DNA of 64,000 nucleotides from Streptomyces toxytricini (GCF_014649915.1 NZ_BMTY01000005.1:203504-267503); one strand, 5' to 3'. Counted from the stretch's first letter, positions 1-8,919 are shown. Translations and numbers: made by a program. The notes: generated by a model not told the origin, from the sequence alone.

Positions 1-50
1 CGGCGCCGCGCCGCCCCGGTACCGCCGAACCCCTGGAGTGCCGCCGATGA
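1..50 (+). CDS. C-terminal tail of an upstream gene (partial)
   Basis: An open frame enters from the left edge and ends at the TGA at 48-50, reading ...GTAEPLECRR. Its stop overlaps the ATG at 47 of the next gene in an ATGA arrangement, the usual sign of translational coupling in polyketide operons. Only about 16 residues are visible, so no function can be given; a polyketide synthase or partner gene is likely from context only. Confidence 0.5.
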   Translation, partial: APRRPGTAEPLECRR

Positions 51-796
51 CGACCGGTGAACACCCGCTCCCCGACGCCGCCGCCATGCCCGCTGCCGTG
101 GCGGCCGGCGCGCCCGTGCCAGACGACGTCCTGGCCGACGTCGTCGGCGTCCTCGGCGACGTCCTGCGGATCGACGCCGCCCGGATCGACCCGCGGCAGA
201 CCTTCCAGTCCCTCGGCATGGACTCCCTGCTCACCGTCGAACTCGTCGCGGTCGTCAACGCCCGCCACGGCACGGCGATCCTGCCGACCGACCTCTACGA
301 CCACCCCACCCCGGAGTCGTTCGCCGCGCAGGTCGCCGCGGAGCTTCACCGGGCGGCCGCCCCCCGCCCCGGCCACGGCTCCGGCCGCCTCCCGGCGGAC
401 ACGCCGCCGGCCCCCGCGGAAGCAGGCCTGCCGCCGTCCCCGCCCGCCGGAGGGGTCGCCGAGGTGCTGCGCGAGCAGCTCGCCGCCGTCCTCGGCTGCG
501 ACGTGTGGGAGATCGGCCCCGCCGCCGACTTCACCGGCCTCGGCCTCGACTCCGTCCTCGGCGCCGAGTTCGTCGCCACCCTCAACCGCACCTTCGGCCT
601 GCGGGAACGCGCGGTCGTCCTCTACGACCACCCCGACCTGGCCGCCCTGTCCGAGCACGTCGCCGCAACCCTGCGGGCCGCGCCGCGCACGCCCGCCACC
701 CTCGGCGCGCGCGAGCTCGACGTCCTCCTCGACGCCGTGCGCGACGACCGGCTCACCGTGGACGAGGCGCTCGTCCTGCTGTCGCGGCACGGCTAG
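47..796 (+). CDS. Tandem acyl carrier protein (two ACP domains, free-standing)
   Basis: This 249-residue protein carries two phosphopantetheine attachment domains. ACP1 spans about residues 26-105 with the motif GMDSLL (Ser60); ACP2 spans about 145-225 with GLDSVL (Ser169). An Ala/Pro-rich linker joins them. The ATG at 47 is preferred over the GTG at 38 because GGAG at 35-38 is 8 nt upstream and the ATG overlaps the previous stop. The last ~25 residues (LLDAVRDDRLTVDEALVLL) form a short helical segment that resembles the N-terminus of the next protein, which suggests a docking pair. Free-standing tandem ACPs usually hold a growing or starter acyl chain for a modular or hybrid synthase. The two ACPs are diverged, so this is not a recent duplication. 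The domain call is firm; the pathway step is inferred. Confidence 0.85.
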   Translation: MTTGEHPLPDAAAMPAAVAAGAPVPDDVLADVVGVLGDVLRIDAARIDPRQTFQSLGMDSLLTVELVAVVNARHGTAILPTDLYDHPTPESFAAQVAAELHRAAAPRPGHGSGRLPADTPPAPAEAGLPPSPPAGGVAEVLREQLAAVLGCDVWEIGPAADFTGLGLDSVLGAEFVATLNRTFGLRERAVVLYDHPDLAALSEHVAATLRAAPRTPATLGARELDVLLDAVRDDRLTVDEALVLLSRHG

Positions 797-812
797 CAGA
801 AGTCGCGTCCGG

Positions 813-2657
813 ATGGACGAGAGGGAGATCCTGACCCGGTTCCGCGACGGGACCCTGGACCGCGGACAGGCCATGGCCCTCCTCGCCGGGGTCGTCCCGG
901 CGGCCGTGCCGGTCGCCGCCGGAGCCCCTGCCGCACCTGCCGCCGCGGCCGCACCGGCCGTTCCGGCAGCGGCGCCGTCCGGTCCCGCCCGCGCCACCGC
1001 CGCCCGGACACCCGCCGCGCCCGCCGTGCCGTGCGGCGGGGAGGCCGGCGCCGTCGCGCCCGTCGCCGTCGTCGGCATGGCCCTCCGCCAGCCGCAGGCC
1101 CCCGACACCTCCGCCGTGTGGCGGCAGCTGCGCCGCGGGCACTCCACCGCCTCCGGCCCGCCGCCCGGCCGGACGGCCACCGGCACCGGCCACTACCTGG
1201 ACGCCGTAGAGGACTTCGACGCCGAGTTCTTCGGCATCGACCCCGCCGAAGCCGCGCTCACCGACCCGCAGGAACGGCTCTTCCTGGAAACCGCCTGGGA
1301 GGCGCTGGAAGACGCCGGCTGCACCGGCAGCCGCCTCGACGCCCTGCGCACCGACGACGGGACACCCCGCAGCCTCGGCGTGTACGCGGCCGCCGGAAGC
1401 GGCGAGTACGCACTGCTCGCTGCCGCCGCCGCGGCCGGCGAGCGGGACGGCGGCCGCCCGGCGCCCCGCCCCGACACCTGGAACCTCGCCAACCGCGTGT
1501 CCGCGCTGCTCCACCTGACCGGCCCCGGCCTCACCCTCGACACCGCCGAGTCGTCCGTCCTCGTCGCCCTCCACCACGCGCTGGCCGCCCTGCGCCGCGG
1601 AGAGTGCCGGGCGGCCCTCGTCGGCGGCGTACGGCTGCTGCTGCACCCCTCCGGCCGGCCGCCCGGAGCGGGCGAGGCCGTCGGCGCCGTCGTGCTGAAG
1701 CCGCTCGAACGGGCCCTCGCCGACGGGGACACCGTGCACTGCCTGATCCGCGGCAGCGCCGTCGGGCACGTCCCCGCCGGACCCGGCGCGGCCGGCGGGC
1801 CCGCGGAGCGGCTCGTCCGGGCCGCCCTCCGCGAGAGCGGGCCCGGTACGGCCGCGGCGCCGCCCGTGGAGGACGCCGCCTCGGTGGCCGCCGCCGTCGG
1901 CGCCGCCGGGGCCGCCACCGGCATGGCCGTGCTCGCCCGGGCCGTCCTCCTGCTGCGCCACGGCACGCCGCTTCCCCGGCCCGGCCGGGAGCCGGCCGAG
2001 GACCCGGATCCGGCCGGCACGGCGGGCCCGGTGCGTGCCGCGGTCTTCGTACGGGGTGCGGGCGGCGTGGAGGCGTACGCGGTCCTGGAGGAGTACGCCC
2101 CCGAGCGGGCCGCACCGCTGCCGCAGGCCGCCGAGACCGTACGGGTACGGACCCGCGAGCGGGCCGGGGAACCGGGCGGGCAGGAGGCCGAGCTGGTGCT
2201 GCTCTCCGCACCCACCCCGGCCCATCTGGCCGCCACCGCCCACCGTTTCGCCGCCTTCCTCACCGCCCCCGGCCCGCGGCCCGGGCTGGCCGCCCTCGCC
2301 CGCAGCCTCCGCACCGGCCGCGCCGCCATGCCCTGCCGGTACGCCGCACTCGCCACCGACACCGACCGGCTGGCCCGGCGGCTCGCCGGCCTCGCCCCCG
2401 AGGACGCGACGGACCTGCGCCACGGCGGCGCCGACCCGCTGCGCCTGGGCGCCGTGCCCGAGACCCGCGCCTACCTTGCCGCCCTGTGGGCGGGCCGCCG
2501 CCTGGACCAGCTCCGCGACCTGTGGCTGGCCGGCGTCGACGTGGACTGGGCCGCTCTGGAGCAGGGCCGGTCCGGCGCGGGGGCGGTGGTCGTCCCGCTG
2601 CCGCCGTCGGCGTTCCTGCGCAGCACCCACTGGCTCGGCGGCGGCCCCACCCGGTAG
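813..2657 (+). CDS. Ketosynthase-like protein lacking the catalytic residues (KS0-type)
   Basis: A 614-residue protein with an N-terminal docking-like helix (ILTRFRDGTLDRGQAMALL), an Ala/Pro linker to about residue 75, a KS fold from about 80 to 430 and a C-terminal flanking subdomain to the end. KS landmarks are clear: FFGIDPAEA, DPQERLFLETAWEALEDAG and GPGLTLDTAESS. The active-site Cys is replaced by Glu246, the HGTGT segment is missing and the NIGH region reads AVGAAGAATG, so condensation should be impossible. The C-terminal LWLAGVDVDWAALE and PLPPSAF...W elements match the flanking region after KS domains in modular, especially trans-AT, synthases. No AT follows. It starts 16 nt after the tandem ACP gene. 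A role as a non-elongating transfer or scaffold protein is inferred. Confidence 0.75.
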   Translation: MDEREILTRFRDGTLDRGQAMALLAGVVPAAVPVAAGAPAAPAAAAAPAVPAAAPSGPARATAARTPAAPAVPCGGEAGAVAPVAVVGMALRQPQAPDTSAVWRQLRRGHSTASGPPPGRTATGTGHYLDAVEDFDAEFFGIDPAEAALTDPQERLFLETAWEALEDAGCTGSRLDALRTDDGTPRSLGVYAAAGSGEYALLAAAAAAGERDGGRPAPRPDTWNLANRVSALLHLTGPGLTLDTAESSVLVALHHALAALRRGECRAALVGGVRLLLHPSGRPPGAGEAVGAVVLKPLERALADGDTVHCLIRGSAVGHVPAGPGAAGGPAERLVRAALRESGPGTAAAPPVEDAASVAAAVGAAGAATGMAVLARAVLLLRHGTPLPRPGREPAEDPDPAGTAGPVRAAVFVRGAGGVEAYAVLEEYAPERAAPLPQAAETVRVRTRERAGEPGGQEAELVLLSAPTPAHLAATAHRFAAFLTAPGPRPGLAALARSLRTGRAAMPCRYAALATDTDRLARRLAGLAPEDATDLRHGGADPLRLGAVPETRAYLAALWAGRRLDQLRDLWLAGVDVDWAALEQGRSGAGAVVVPLPPSAFLRSTHWLGGGPTR

Positions 2658-2661
2658 CACC

Positions 2662-2678
2662 CACGGGCGCGGCCCGTG
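2662..2678 (+). terminator. Candidate hairpin terminator after the KS-like gene
   Basis: A perfect 7-bp stem (CACGGGC / GCCCGTG) with a 3-nt loop begins 5 nt after the KS-like gene stop. There is no U-tract, which is common for actinobacterial terminators. The following 230 nt up to the convergent SARP gene show no coding signal that I can support. Confidence 0.4.
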
Positions 2679-2909
2679 CCGAACACCCGCCGCGGGGCGG
2701 CGGACCGGACCGGGCCGGACCGCGCCCTGTTTTTCCCGTACTCGATGGCGAACCGCCCTCGAGTCGCCTTCCGCGGGCCTTCCGGGCGTCGTCCGGTCTT
2801 TTTCCGGTTCCCGAACCGGATAACTCTTCCGGGGTGTCGGGCTGCTCCGCCGTGTGGCTTGCCGGTAGAGAATCGGACGGGAAATACCGCACGATTATCC
2901 GAGGGGTGC

Positions 2910-3998
2910 TCAGGGCCTGTCCGAATTGACGGTCGGGGAAAGTCCCCACGACGGATCGGCGAGCGCCTTCGCTGCCCGCCTGCCGACATCCGGAACCCGC
3001 TGCGGCAGGCGCGGGCGGGCCGTCGCGCCGGACAGCTCCTGGAGCCGCCGCAGCAGGACCTGCTGCTGTCGGCCCAGCACCGCGATCCGGTCGCCCAGCA
3101 GTGCGATCTCCCGCCGCAGCGCCGGCAGCTCCGCCTCCGCATCCGCGTACGCCGCCGGATCCGGGCCCGCGTACGCCGCCGCGGCCGGGCCCGGGGCCGC
3201 CAGCGAGGGGGCGTGCCGCAGGATCTCCTCCATCCGGCCGTGCAGCGCCGGCCCCGGCTCCACGCCGAGCCCGTCGACCAGCCGCCGGCGGGCGCGCTCG
3301 TACACGCCGAGCGCCTCGCCCTGCCGGCCGCACCGGTACAAGGCCAGCATCAGCAGGTCGTAGAACCGCTCCCGCAGCGGATGACGGGCCGTCAGCCGCT
3401 CCAGCTCGCGCACCGCATCGGCGTGCCGGCCGCAGCGCAGCCGCGCCTCGTACAGCGTCTCCAGCGTCGTCAGCCGCAGCTCCTCCAGCCGGTCCGCCTC
3501 GCCCGCGCAGATCGGCCCCCGCGCCCCGCCGTCCAGGGCCGGCCCCCGCCACAGCGCGAGCGCCGACCGCAGCAGGCCGGTCGCCCGGTCCGGGTCCTCG
3601 GCGAGGAGCGCGCGGCCCTCCGCGGACAGCAGCTGGAAGCGCTGCGCGTCGCTCGACGCGCCGTCCGGCCGCAGCAGGTAGCCCAGCGGATGCGTGCTGA
3701 TCCACTCCGCCGCGTCGCCGTCCGGGCCGGCCGGACCCTGCGGCAGCAGCCGGCGCAGCCGCGCCACGTGCGCCTGCAGGGCGTTCGCGGCGGACGCCGG
3801 GGGCCGGTCGCCCCACAGCTCGTCGATGAGCCGGTCCGCGGCCAGCACCTCCCCGGCCCGAACGACGAGCGCGGCGAGCAGCGTCCGCTGCTTCGGGCCC
3901 GACGGCACGACCCGCGCCCCGGTCCGGCCGTCGTGGACCTCCACCGGGCCCAGGATGCGGAACTCCACCCCGCTGCCGCTGTACGCGCCGAATTCCAT
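2910..3998 (-). CDS. SARP-family transcriptional activator (with C-terminal extension)
   Basis: A 362-residue regulator of the Streptomyces antibiotic regulatory protein family. The N-terminal OmpR-like winged helix (about 12-110: FRILGPVEV, KQRTLLAALVVRAGEVL, LIDELWGD) should bind DNA. The BTAD helical domain (about 115-265) ends with the hallmark GVYERARRRLVDGLGVEPGPALHGRMEEIL. A further ~95 residues include a predicted coiled coil (ALRREIALLGDRIAVLGRQQQVLLRRL). The ATG at 3998 is chosen for its GGGAGGAGG ribosome site. It is divergent from a second SARP gene at 4206, and the region between them holds 11-bp-spaced heptamers. It very probably activates the left polyketide cluster; which of the two SARPs is dominant is unknown. 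Confidence 0.9.
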   Translation of the reverse strand: MEFGAYSGSGVEFRILGPVEVHDGRTGARVVPSGPKQRTLLAALVVRAGEVLAADRLIDELWGDRPPASAANALQAHVARLRRLLPQGPAGPDGDAAEWISTHPLGYLLRPDGASSDAQRFQLLSAEGRALLAEDPDRATGLLRSALALWRGPALDGGARGPICAGEADRLEELRLTTLETLYEARLRCGRHADAVRELERLTARHPLRERFYDLLMLALYRCGRQGEALGVYERARRRLVDGLGVEPGPALHGRMEEILRHAPSLAAPGPAAAAYAGPDPAAYADAEAELPALRREIALLGDRIAVLGRQQQVLLRRLQELSGATARPRLPQRVPDVGRRAAKALADPSWGLSPTVNSDRP

Positions 3999-4100
3999 GC
4001 TGCCTCCTCCCGGAGATCCGGTGGGATGCGCGCAAAAACCGACCCCGGTTCGGAATCTAGCAGCTCGAACGGGCGCTGCAAGCACCGCCGTCGGAGGCCC

Positions 4101-4118
4101 GCTCGATGCCTGCTCAAG
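4101..4118 (+). promoter_or_regulatory. Candidate SARP box between the two SARP genes
   Basis: Two similar heptamers, GCTCGAT and GCTCAAG, start at 4101 and 4112, exactly 11 bp apart, which is the spacing used by DnrI/ActII-ORF4-type SARPs. They lie 88 bp before the SARP start at 4206. A weaker pair lies near 4069-4080. The SARP identity is inferred from spacing and context. Confidence 0.45.
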
Positions 4119-4205
4119 AATTCCGGGACATTGTCCGGGGCCGGGCTACCGTTCCCGTTCGGAGTCTGAAAATCGATGGGACTCGACAAACAGGCGGAGG
4201 AATCC

Positions 4206-5027
4206 ATGAAGATTCAGGTTCTGGGTCCGTTGAGTGCCGAAGTCAACGGGGCGTCGATTGTTCCGACGGCCGGCAAGCCGCGGCAGATCCTGGCGCTGCT
4301 CGCCCTGTACCCGGGCCGCGTGATGCCCGTGCCCACCCTGATGGAGGAGATCTGGGGGACCAACCTGCCCCAGAGCGCGCTCACGACCCTCCAGACGTAC
4401 ATCCTCCAGCTGCGCAGGCGGCTGGGCACCGCCATGGGCCCCGGCACTCCCGGCAGCGCCAAGGACGTCCTCGCGACCCGGCACGGCGGGTACCTGCTCC
4501 AGGTGCAGCCGCAGTCCGTGGACGTCCACGAGTACGAGACGCTCGTCTCGGGCGGCCAGAGCGCCTTCGAGGCGGGCGACGACGAGCAGGCGGCCGACAT
4601 GCTGCGCAGGGCCCTCGCCATATGGCAGGGCCCGGCCCTCGTCGACGTGCGGGTCGGCCCGATCCTGGAGATCGAGGTCATGCGGTTGGAGGAGAGCCGC
4701 CTCGTCACCGTCGAGCGGCGCATCGACGCCGACCTGCGGCTCGGCCGGCACACCGAACTCCTCGCCGAGCTCGCCGAGCTGATCGCCCGGCACCCGCAGC
4801 ACGAGGGCCTGCACTCGCAGGCGATGGTCGCGCTGTACCGCTCGGGCCGCCAGGCCACCGGGCTCGACGTCTACCGCAGGCTGCGCGCCCGGCTGATCGA
4901 CGAGCTGGGCGTGGAGCCGTCGCCGCAGCTGCAGCGGCTGCACCAGGCGATGCTGACCGTCGACCCGGCCCTCGACGTGGTCGCCGGACCGCGCCGGGTG
5001 TCCACCTTCGACCTGTACGCCGCCTAG
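4206..5027 (+). CDS. SARP-family transcriptional activator (short, DnrI type)
   Basis: A 273-residue SARP with only the two core domains: the winged helix (about 1-95: MKIQVLGPLSAEVNG, KPRQILALLALYPGRVM, LMEEIWG) and the BTAD (about 100-250), ending VYRRLRARLIDELGVEPSPQLQRLHQAML. The length matches DnrI/ActII-ORF4 type activators. The start at 4206 has GGAGGA 6-11 nt upstream; an upstream in-frame start at 4176 has no good ribosome site. It is transcribed towards the thioesterase and KS/CLF genes and is the best candidate for the pathway-specific activator recognising the 11-bp repeats in this locus. Confidence 0.92.
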   Translation: MKIQVLGPLSAEVNGASIVPTAGKPRQILALLALYPGRVMPVPTLMEEIWGTNLPQSALTTLQTYILQLRRRLGTAMGPGTPGSAKDVLATRHGGYLLQVQPQSVDVHEYETLVSGGQSAFEAGDDEQAADMLRRALAIWQGPALVDVRVGPILEIEVMRLEESRLVTVERRIDADLRLGRHTELLAELAELIARHPQHEGLHSQAMVALYRSGRQATGLDVYRRLRARLIDELGVEPSPQLQRLHQAMLTVDPALDVVAGPRRVSTFDLYAA

Positions 5028-5191
5028 GGGCCCGGCGCCCGCAGCCGCTGCCTTCCCCCTGCGCCTGCCCCTGCCGTGCCGCCGTACCGGGCCGCGCGGT
5101 GCCGGTCCAGCAGGCGCGCAGCGGGGTTCGAGCAGGTCTCCAGCGGCTTCCGCGAGGGTCGGGACGACATCGCGGAACGGGGAGGGTGGAG

Positions 5192-5974
5192 ATGGCGGTA
5201 CGACTGCACTGCTTCGCGCACGCAGGGGCCGGGGACTCCGCGTTCCGGCGCTGGAGCCGGAGCACGGGCAGCGGCGTCGACACCATCGCCTGGCCGCTGC
5301 CCGGCCGTGACAGGCGTCGCCGCGAGCCGCGCGTCACCACCCGAGAGGCGCTCCTCGCCGACCTGGGGCCGCTGTTCGAGCACATCGCCGACGAGCCCGG
5401 TGTCCCGTACGTCCTGTACGGGCACAGCCTCGGCGCGACAATCGCCTACACCGTCGCCCGCGCCCTCCGGCAGACCGGGCTTCCGCAGCCCGCGCTGCTC
5501 GCCGTCGGGGCCTGCCCGCCGCCCGGCACGCCCGCCGTGCTCGCGGCCGCCGCCGAACTGCCGGACGCCGAACTCCTCGCCGTCCTCGACCGATACGGCG
5601 CCGCACCGCCCGACACCCGCCCCGGCGACGTGTGGCACCGGCACGTCATGCCCGTCCTCCGCGACGACCTGCGCCTCGCCCTGTCGCTGCGCGCCGCCGC
5701 CGACGGGCCCGTCGACGTACCGCTGCTCGCCGTGGGCGGCGCCGACGACCGCCTCGCCGATGCGGACGCGCTCGCCGCGTGGGGGGACTGGACCACCGGC
5801 CGGTTCGTGCAGCGGACCCTGCCCGGCGGCCACTTCTTCGTCCGCGACCGCGAGCTGCCGCGCCTCCTCGGCCGGGCCGCCCGCGTCGTCCGGCGCGCCC
5901 GCACACAACAGCAACAGCAACAGCAACAACAGCAACAGCAGCAGCAGGATCGGGAACAGGGAGGGACGCGATGA
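5192..5974 (+). CDS. Type II thioesterase with a C-terminal polyglutamine tract
   Basis: A 260-residue alpha/beta-hydrolase of the thioesterase II class, which typically removes wrong or stalled acyl groups from carrier proteins or releases a product. The nucleophile motif GHSLG (Ser79) and a late Gly-Gly-His (PGGHFFV) are present; the acid is probably in GGADDRLAD. The ATG at 5192 follows GGGGAGGG. The C-terminus has 14 consecutive Gln (codons at 5906-5947, mostly alternating CAA/CAG), followed by a short charged tail. Such a tract is rare in bacteria. The last codons overlap the KS-alpha start (ATGA at 5971), so the tract lies immediately before a coupled start. A paralogous function is encoded at 19348-20109. 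Confidence 0.85.
   Translation: MAVRLHCFAHAGAGDSAFRRWSRSTGSGVDTIAWPLPGRDRRRREPRVTTREALLADLGPLFEHIADEPGVPYVLYGHSLGATIAYTVARALRQTGLPQPALLAVGACPPPGTPAVLAAAAELPDAELLAVLDRYGAAPPDTRPGDVWHRHVMPVLRDDLRLALSLRAAADGPVDVPLLAVGGADDRLADADALAAWGDWTTGRFVQRTLPGGHFFVRDRELPRLLGRAARVVRRARTQQQQQQQQQQQQQQDREQGGTR
5906..5947 (+). repeat. CAA/CAG trinucleotide repeat encoding 14 Gln
   Basis: Fourteen uninterrupted Gln codons as an imperfect CAACAG tandem repeat, just upstream of the KS-alpha ribosome site. In this GC-rich DNA the repeated use of CAA is unlike the neighbours. Slippage could vary the tract in steps of three without breaking the frame. Confidence 0.95.
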
Positions 5975-7236
5975 GACGCGTCGTCATCACCGGCATCGGA
6001 GTCGTCGCCCCCGGCCGGCCCGGCACCCGGGAGTTCTGGTCGCTGCTGACCGAGGGGCGTACCGCCACCCGCGCGGTCAGCCTCTTCGACGCCTCCTCCT
6101 TCCGCTCCCGCGTCGCCGCCGAGGCCGACTTCGACCCCCTCGCCCACGGCTTCACCGCCGAGGAGTCCGCGCGCCTCGACCGGGCCGCCCTGTTCGCCCT
6201 CACCGCCGCCCGCGAGGCCGTCGCCGACGCGGGCGCCGCCCTCGACCCCGTCCGCACCGGCGTCACCCTCGGCAGCGCCCTCGGCTGCACCACCGGGCTC
6301 GACGCCGAGTACGGCGTCGTCAGCGAGCGCGGCACGCGCCGCCTCGTCGACCACACCAAGGCCGTCGCCCACCTGCACGACTACCTCGTTCCCAGCTCCA
6401 TGGCCGCCGAGGTGGCCCGCGCCGCCGGAGCCCAGGGGCCAGTCGCGCTCGTCTCCACCGGCTGCACCTCCGGCCTCGACGCGATCGGGCACGCCGTCGA
6501 CCTCGTCCGCGAGGGCAGCGCCGACGTCATGCTCGCCGGCGCGACCGAAGCGCCCATCACCCCGATCACCGCGGCCTGCTTCGACGCGATCCGCGCCACT
6601 TCCACCCGCAACGACGACCCGGCGACCGCCTCCCGCCCCTTCGACGCCACCCGCAACGGCTTCGTCCTCGGCGAGGGCTGCGCCGTCCTCGTCCTGGAGG
6701 AGTACGGGCACGCCCGCCGCCGCGGCGCGCACATCTACGCCGAGATCGCCGGTTTCGCCTCGCGCAGCAACGCGTACCACATGACAGGACTGCGCCCCGA
6801 CGGCGTCGAGATGGCCGCCGCCATCACCGCCGCCCTCGACGAGGCGCGCCTCGCACCCGACCGGATCGACTACGTCAACGCGCACGGCTCCGGCACCAAG
6901 CAGAACGACAAGCACGAGACCGAGGCCTTCAAACGGGCCCTCGGGCAGCACGCGTACGAGGTGCCCGTCAGCTCCATCAAGTCGATGATCGGCCACTCCC
7001 TCGGTGCGATCGGCGCACTGGAGGTCGCCGCCTGCGCCCTCGCCATCGAGCACGACACCGTCCCGCCGACCGCGAACCTGCACGAGCCGGACCCCGCCTG
7101 CGACCTCGACTACACCCCGCTCACCGCCCGCTCCCGGCGCACCGACGCCGTCCTGACCGTCGGCAGCGGCTTCGGCGGCTTCCAGAGCGCGATGATCCTG
7201 ACCGACCCCGGACTCACCCCGAAGGCCGAGGACTGA
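5971..7236 (+). CDS. Type II polyketide ketosynthase alpha (KS-alpha)
   Basis: A 421-residue beta-ketoacyl synthase that condenses malonyl units on the ACP as a heterodimer with the chain-length factor encoded next. The catalytic Cys165 lies in the STGCTSGLD motif. The later [14 protein letters not shown] and [10 protein letters not shown] motifs supply the two His of the triad. Sequence landmarks ([25 protein letters not shown]) are those of aromatic minimal-PKS KS-alpha rather than fatty-acid FabF. Start ATG overlaps the thioesterase stop and has GGGAGGG upstream. It ends 3 nt before the CLF gene. The context (C9 ketoreductase plus aromatase/cyclases) supports a reduced aromatic polyketide. 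Confidence 0.97.
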   Translation: MRRVVITGIGVVAPGRPGTREFWSLLTEGRTATRAVSLFDASSFRSRVAAEADFDPLAHGFTAEESARLDRAALFALTAAREAVADAGAALDPVRTGVTLGSALGCTTGLDAEYGVVSERGTRRLVDHTKAVAHLHDYLVPSSMAAEVARAAGAQGPVALVSTGCTSGLDAIGHAVDLVREGSADVMLAGATEAPITPITAACFDAIRATSTRNDDPATASRPFDATRNGFVLGEGCAVLVLEEYGHARRRGAHIYAEIAGFASRSNAYHMTGLRPDGVEMAAAITAALDEARLAPDRIDYVNAHGSGTKQNDKHETEAFKRALGQHAYEVPVSSIKSMIGHSLGAIGALEVAACALAIEHDTVPPTANLHEPDPACDLDYTPLTARSRRTDAVLTVGSGFGGFQSAMILTDPGLTPKAED

Positions 7237-7239
7237 CCG

Positions 7240-8478
7240 ATGAGCACCACCGCAGCCACCGCCCCCGCCGTCACCGGGATCGGCGTCGCCGCCCCCAACG
7301 GGCTCGGCCTGAAGGCCTGGTGGGCCGCCGTCCTGCGCGGCGAGAGCGGCATCCGCCCGCTGACCCGCTTCGACGCCTCCCCCTACCCGGTGCGGCTCGC
7401 GGGCGAGGTGCCCGGGTTCGTCGACGAGGACCACGTCCCGAGCCGGCTCCTCCAGCAGACCGACCGGGTCACCCGCCTGTCGCTCGCCGCCGCCAAGGAA
7501 GCCCTCGACGACGCCGGCGCCGACCCCGCCGACCTGCCCGACTACGCGGCAGGCGTCGTCACCGCCAACTCCGCCGGCGGGTTCGAGTTCGGGCAGCGCG
7601 AGCTGGAGGCGCTGTGGAGCCGCGGCGGCCGGCACGTCAGCGCGTACCAGTCCTTCGCCTGGTTCTACGCAGTCAACAGCGGCCAGATCTCCATCCGGCA
7701 CGGGCTGCGCGGCGCCAGCGGCGTCATCGTCACCGAGCAGGCCGGCGGGCTGGACGCGACCGCTCACGCCCGCCGGCAGATCCGCAAGGGCGCCCACCTC
7801 GTCGTCACCGGCGGCATCGACTCCTCCCTGTGCCCCTGGGGGTGGGCCGCGCACCTCGCGGGCGGCGGGCTGAGCACCGAGCCCGACCCGGCGCGCGCCT
7901 ACCTGCCCTTCGACCCGGACGCGAGCGGGTACGTGGTCGGCGAAGGCGGGGCGCACCTGGTCCTGGAGGACGCCGCCCGGGCGCGGGAGCGCGGAGCGCG
8001 CATCTACGGGCTGGTCGCCGGGCACGGGGCCGCGTTCGACGGACCCGCGGGCGGGGCCGGGGGCGGCTGTCGGCTGGGCGCCGCGGCCGGGGCCGCGCTC
8101 GCCGACGCCGGCATCGGGCCCGGCGACGTGGACGTCGTCTTCGCCGACGCCGCCGGAGAACGCGCCGCCGACCGCCTGGAAGCCGAGGCCCTCGCGGAGC
8201 TGTTCGGGCCGAGGGCCGTGCCCGTCACCGCCCCGAAGTCGATGACCGGGCGGCTCGCCGCCGGCGGCTCCGCCCTCGACCTCGCCGCAGCGCTGATGGC
8301 CCTGCACGAGCAGGTCGTCCCGCCGACCACCGGAACCTCCGCCCCCGCCGACGACTGCCCCGTCGACCTCGTCACGGGCACCCCCCGCACCGGGCTGCGG
8401 CTGCGCACCGCGCTGGTCCTGGCCCGCGGGCGCGGCGGCTTCAACTCGGCCGTCGTCGTCCGCGCCCCGGCGGCCTGA
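7240..8478 (+). CDS. Chain-length factor (KS-beta)
   Basis: A 412-residue KS-beta that pairs with KS-alpha and sets chain length. The active-site Cys is replaced by Gln167 in the motif TEQAGGLD, the standard decarboxylase-type substitution of chain-length factors. The HGTGT-type His is also lost (VFADAAGERAADR), while KSMTGRLAAGGSALD aligns with the KS-alpha [10 protein letters not shown] region. It lies 3 nt downstream of KS-alpha, consistent with translational coupling and equal amounts of the two subunits. I cannot predict the chain length from the residues alone. Confidence 0.96.
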   Translation: MSTTAATAPAVTGIGVAAPNGLGLKAWWAAVLRGESGIRPLTRFDASPYPVRLAGEVPGFVDEDHVPSRLLQQTDRVTRLSLAAAKEALDDAGADPADLPDYAAGVVTANSAGGFEFGQRELEALWSRGGRHVSAYQSFAWFYAVNSGQISIRHGLRGASGVIVTEQAGGLDATAHARRQIRKGAHLVVTGGIDSSLCPWGWAAHLAGGGLSTEPDPARAYLPFDPDASGYVVGEGGAHLVLEDAARARERGARIYGLVAGHGAAFDGPAGGAGGGCRLGAAAGAALADAGIGPGDVDVVFADAAGERAADRLEAEALAELFGPRAVPVTAPKSMTGRLAAGGSALDLAAALMALHEQVVPPTTGTSAPADDCPVDLVTGTPRTGLRLRTALVLARGRGGFNSAVVVRAPAA

Positions 8479-8551
8479 AACCCCCGGCCGCCCCTTCGTA
8501 CGTCGTCACCCCCTTCCCCACACCCCCTCGACCACCGAACAGAGGTGTTGC

Positions 8552-8815
8552 ATGAACCGCCTGGAGCTCAGCAGTCTGACCCGCATCCTGCGGGAGTGCG
8601 CCGGAGAGGAGGAGGGCGTCGACCTGGACGGCGACGTCCTCGACCAGTACTGGTTCGAGCTCGGCTACGACTCCCTCGCCGTGCTCCAGACCACCGGCTA
8701 CATCGAGCGGGAGTTCGGCATCGTCCTCGACGGCGAGGACTTCGACGAGGCCGACACGCCCCGCCGCTACCTCGACATGGTCAACCGGGTCCTCTCGGAA
8801 CGGGCCCCCGTCTGA
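8552..8815 (+). CDS. Type II polyketide acyl carrier protein
   Basis: An 87-residue ACP with the phosphopantetheine Ser41 in GYDSLA and the acidic helix II region (QTTGYIEREFGIVL) typical of minimal-PKS ACPs. It completes the KS-alpha/CLF/ACP minimal set. It is 73 nt after the CLF gene, with GAGGTG as ribosome site. A strong hairpin follows at 8868-8919, so the first transcription unit of this strand (from the SARP or thioesterase gene) probably ends here. Confidence 0.96.
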   Translation: MNRLELSSLTRILRECAGEEEGVDLDGDVLDQYWFELGYDSLAVLQTTGYIEREFGIVLDGEDFDEADTPRRYLDMVNRVLSERAPV

Positions 8816-8867
8816 GCGGCCGGCGCCGCCTCCGGCGCCCCCCGTACCAAGACGACGACGGGCGCGA

Positions 8868-8919
8868 GAGCCACCGCCAGACCGCCGGGTGCCCACCCGG
8901 TCCGGTCCGGCGGTGGCTC
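8868..8919. terminator. Strong bidirectional hairpin terminator between convergent genes
   Basis: A perfect 11-bp outer stem (GAGCCACCGCC at 8868-8878 with GGCGGTGGCTC at 8909-8919) encloses an inner 6-bp stem (CCGGGT / ACCCGG). It lies between the convergent ACP gene and the SnoaL-like gene, so it probably stops transcription from both sides. Confidence 0.75.

Noticed and set aside
57..812. An upstream extension of the KS-like protein
   Set aside because: The frame is open but overlaps the well-supported tandem ACP gene and has Ser/Pro/Arg-rich shadow composition; family sequence begins at 813.
813..2657. A KSQ-type decarboxylating loading ketosynthase
   Set aside because: The Cys is replaced by Glu, not Gln, and both His motifs needed for decarboxylation are also missing.
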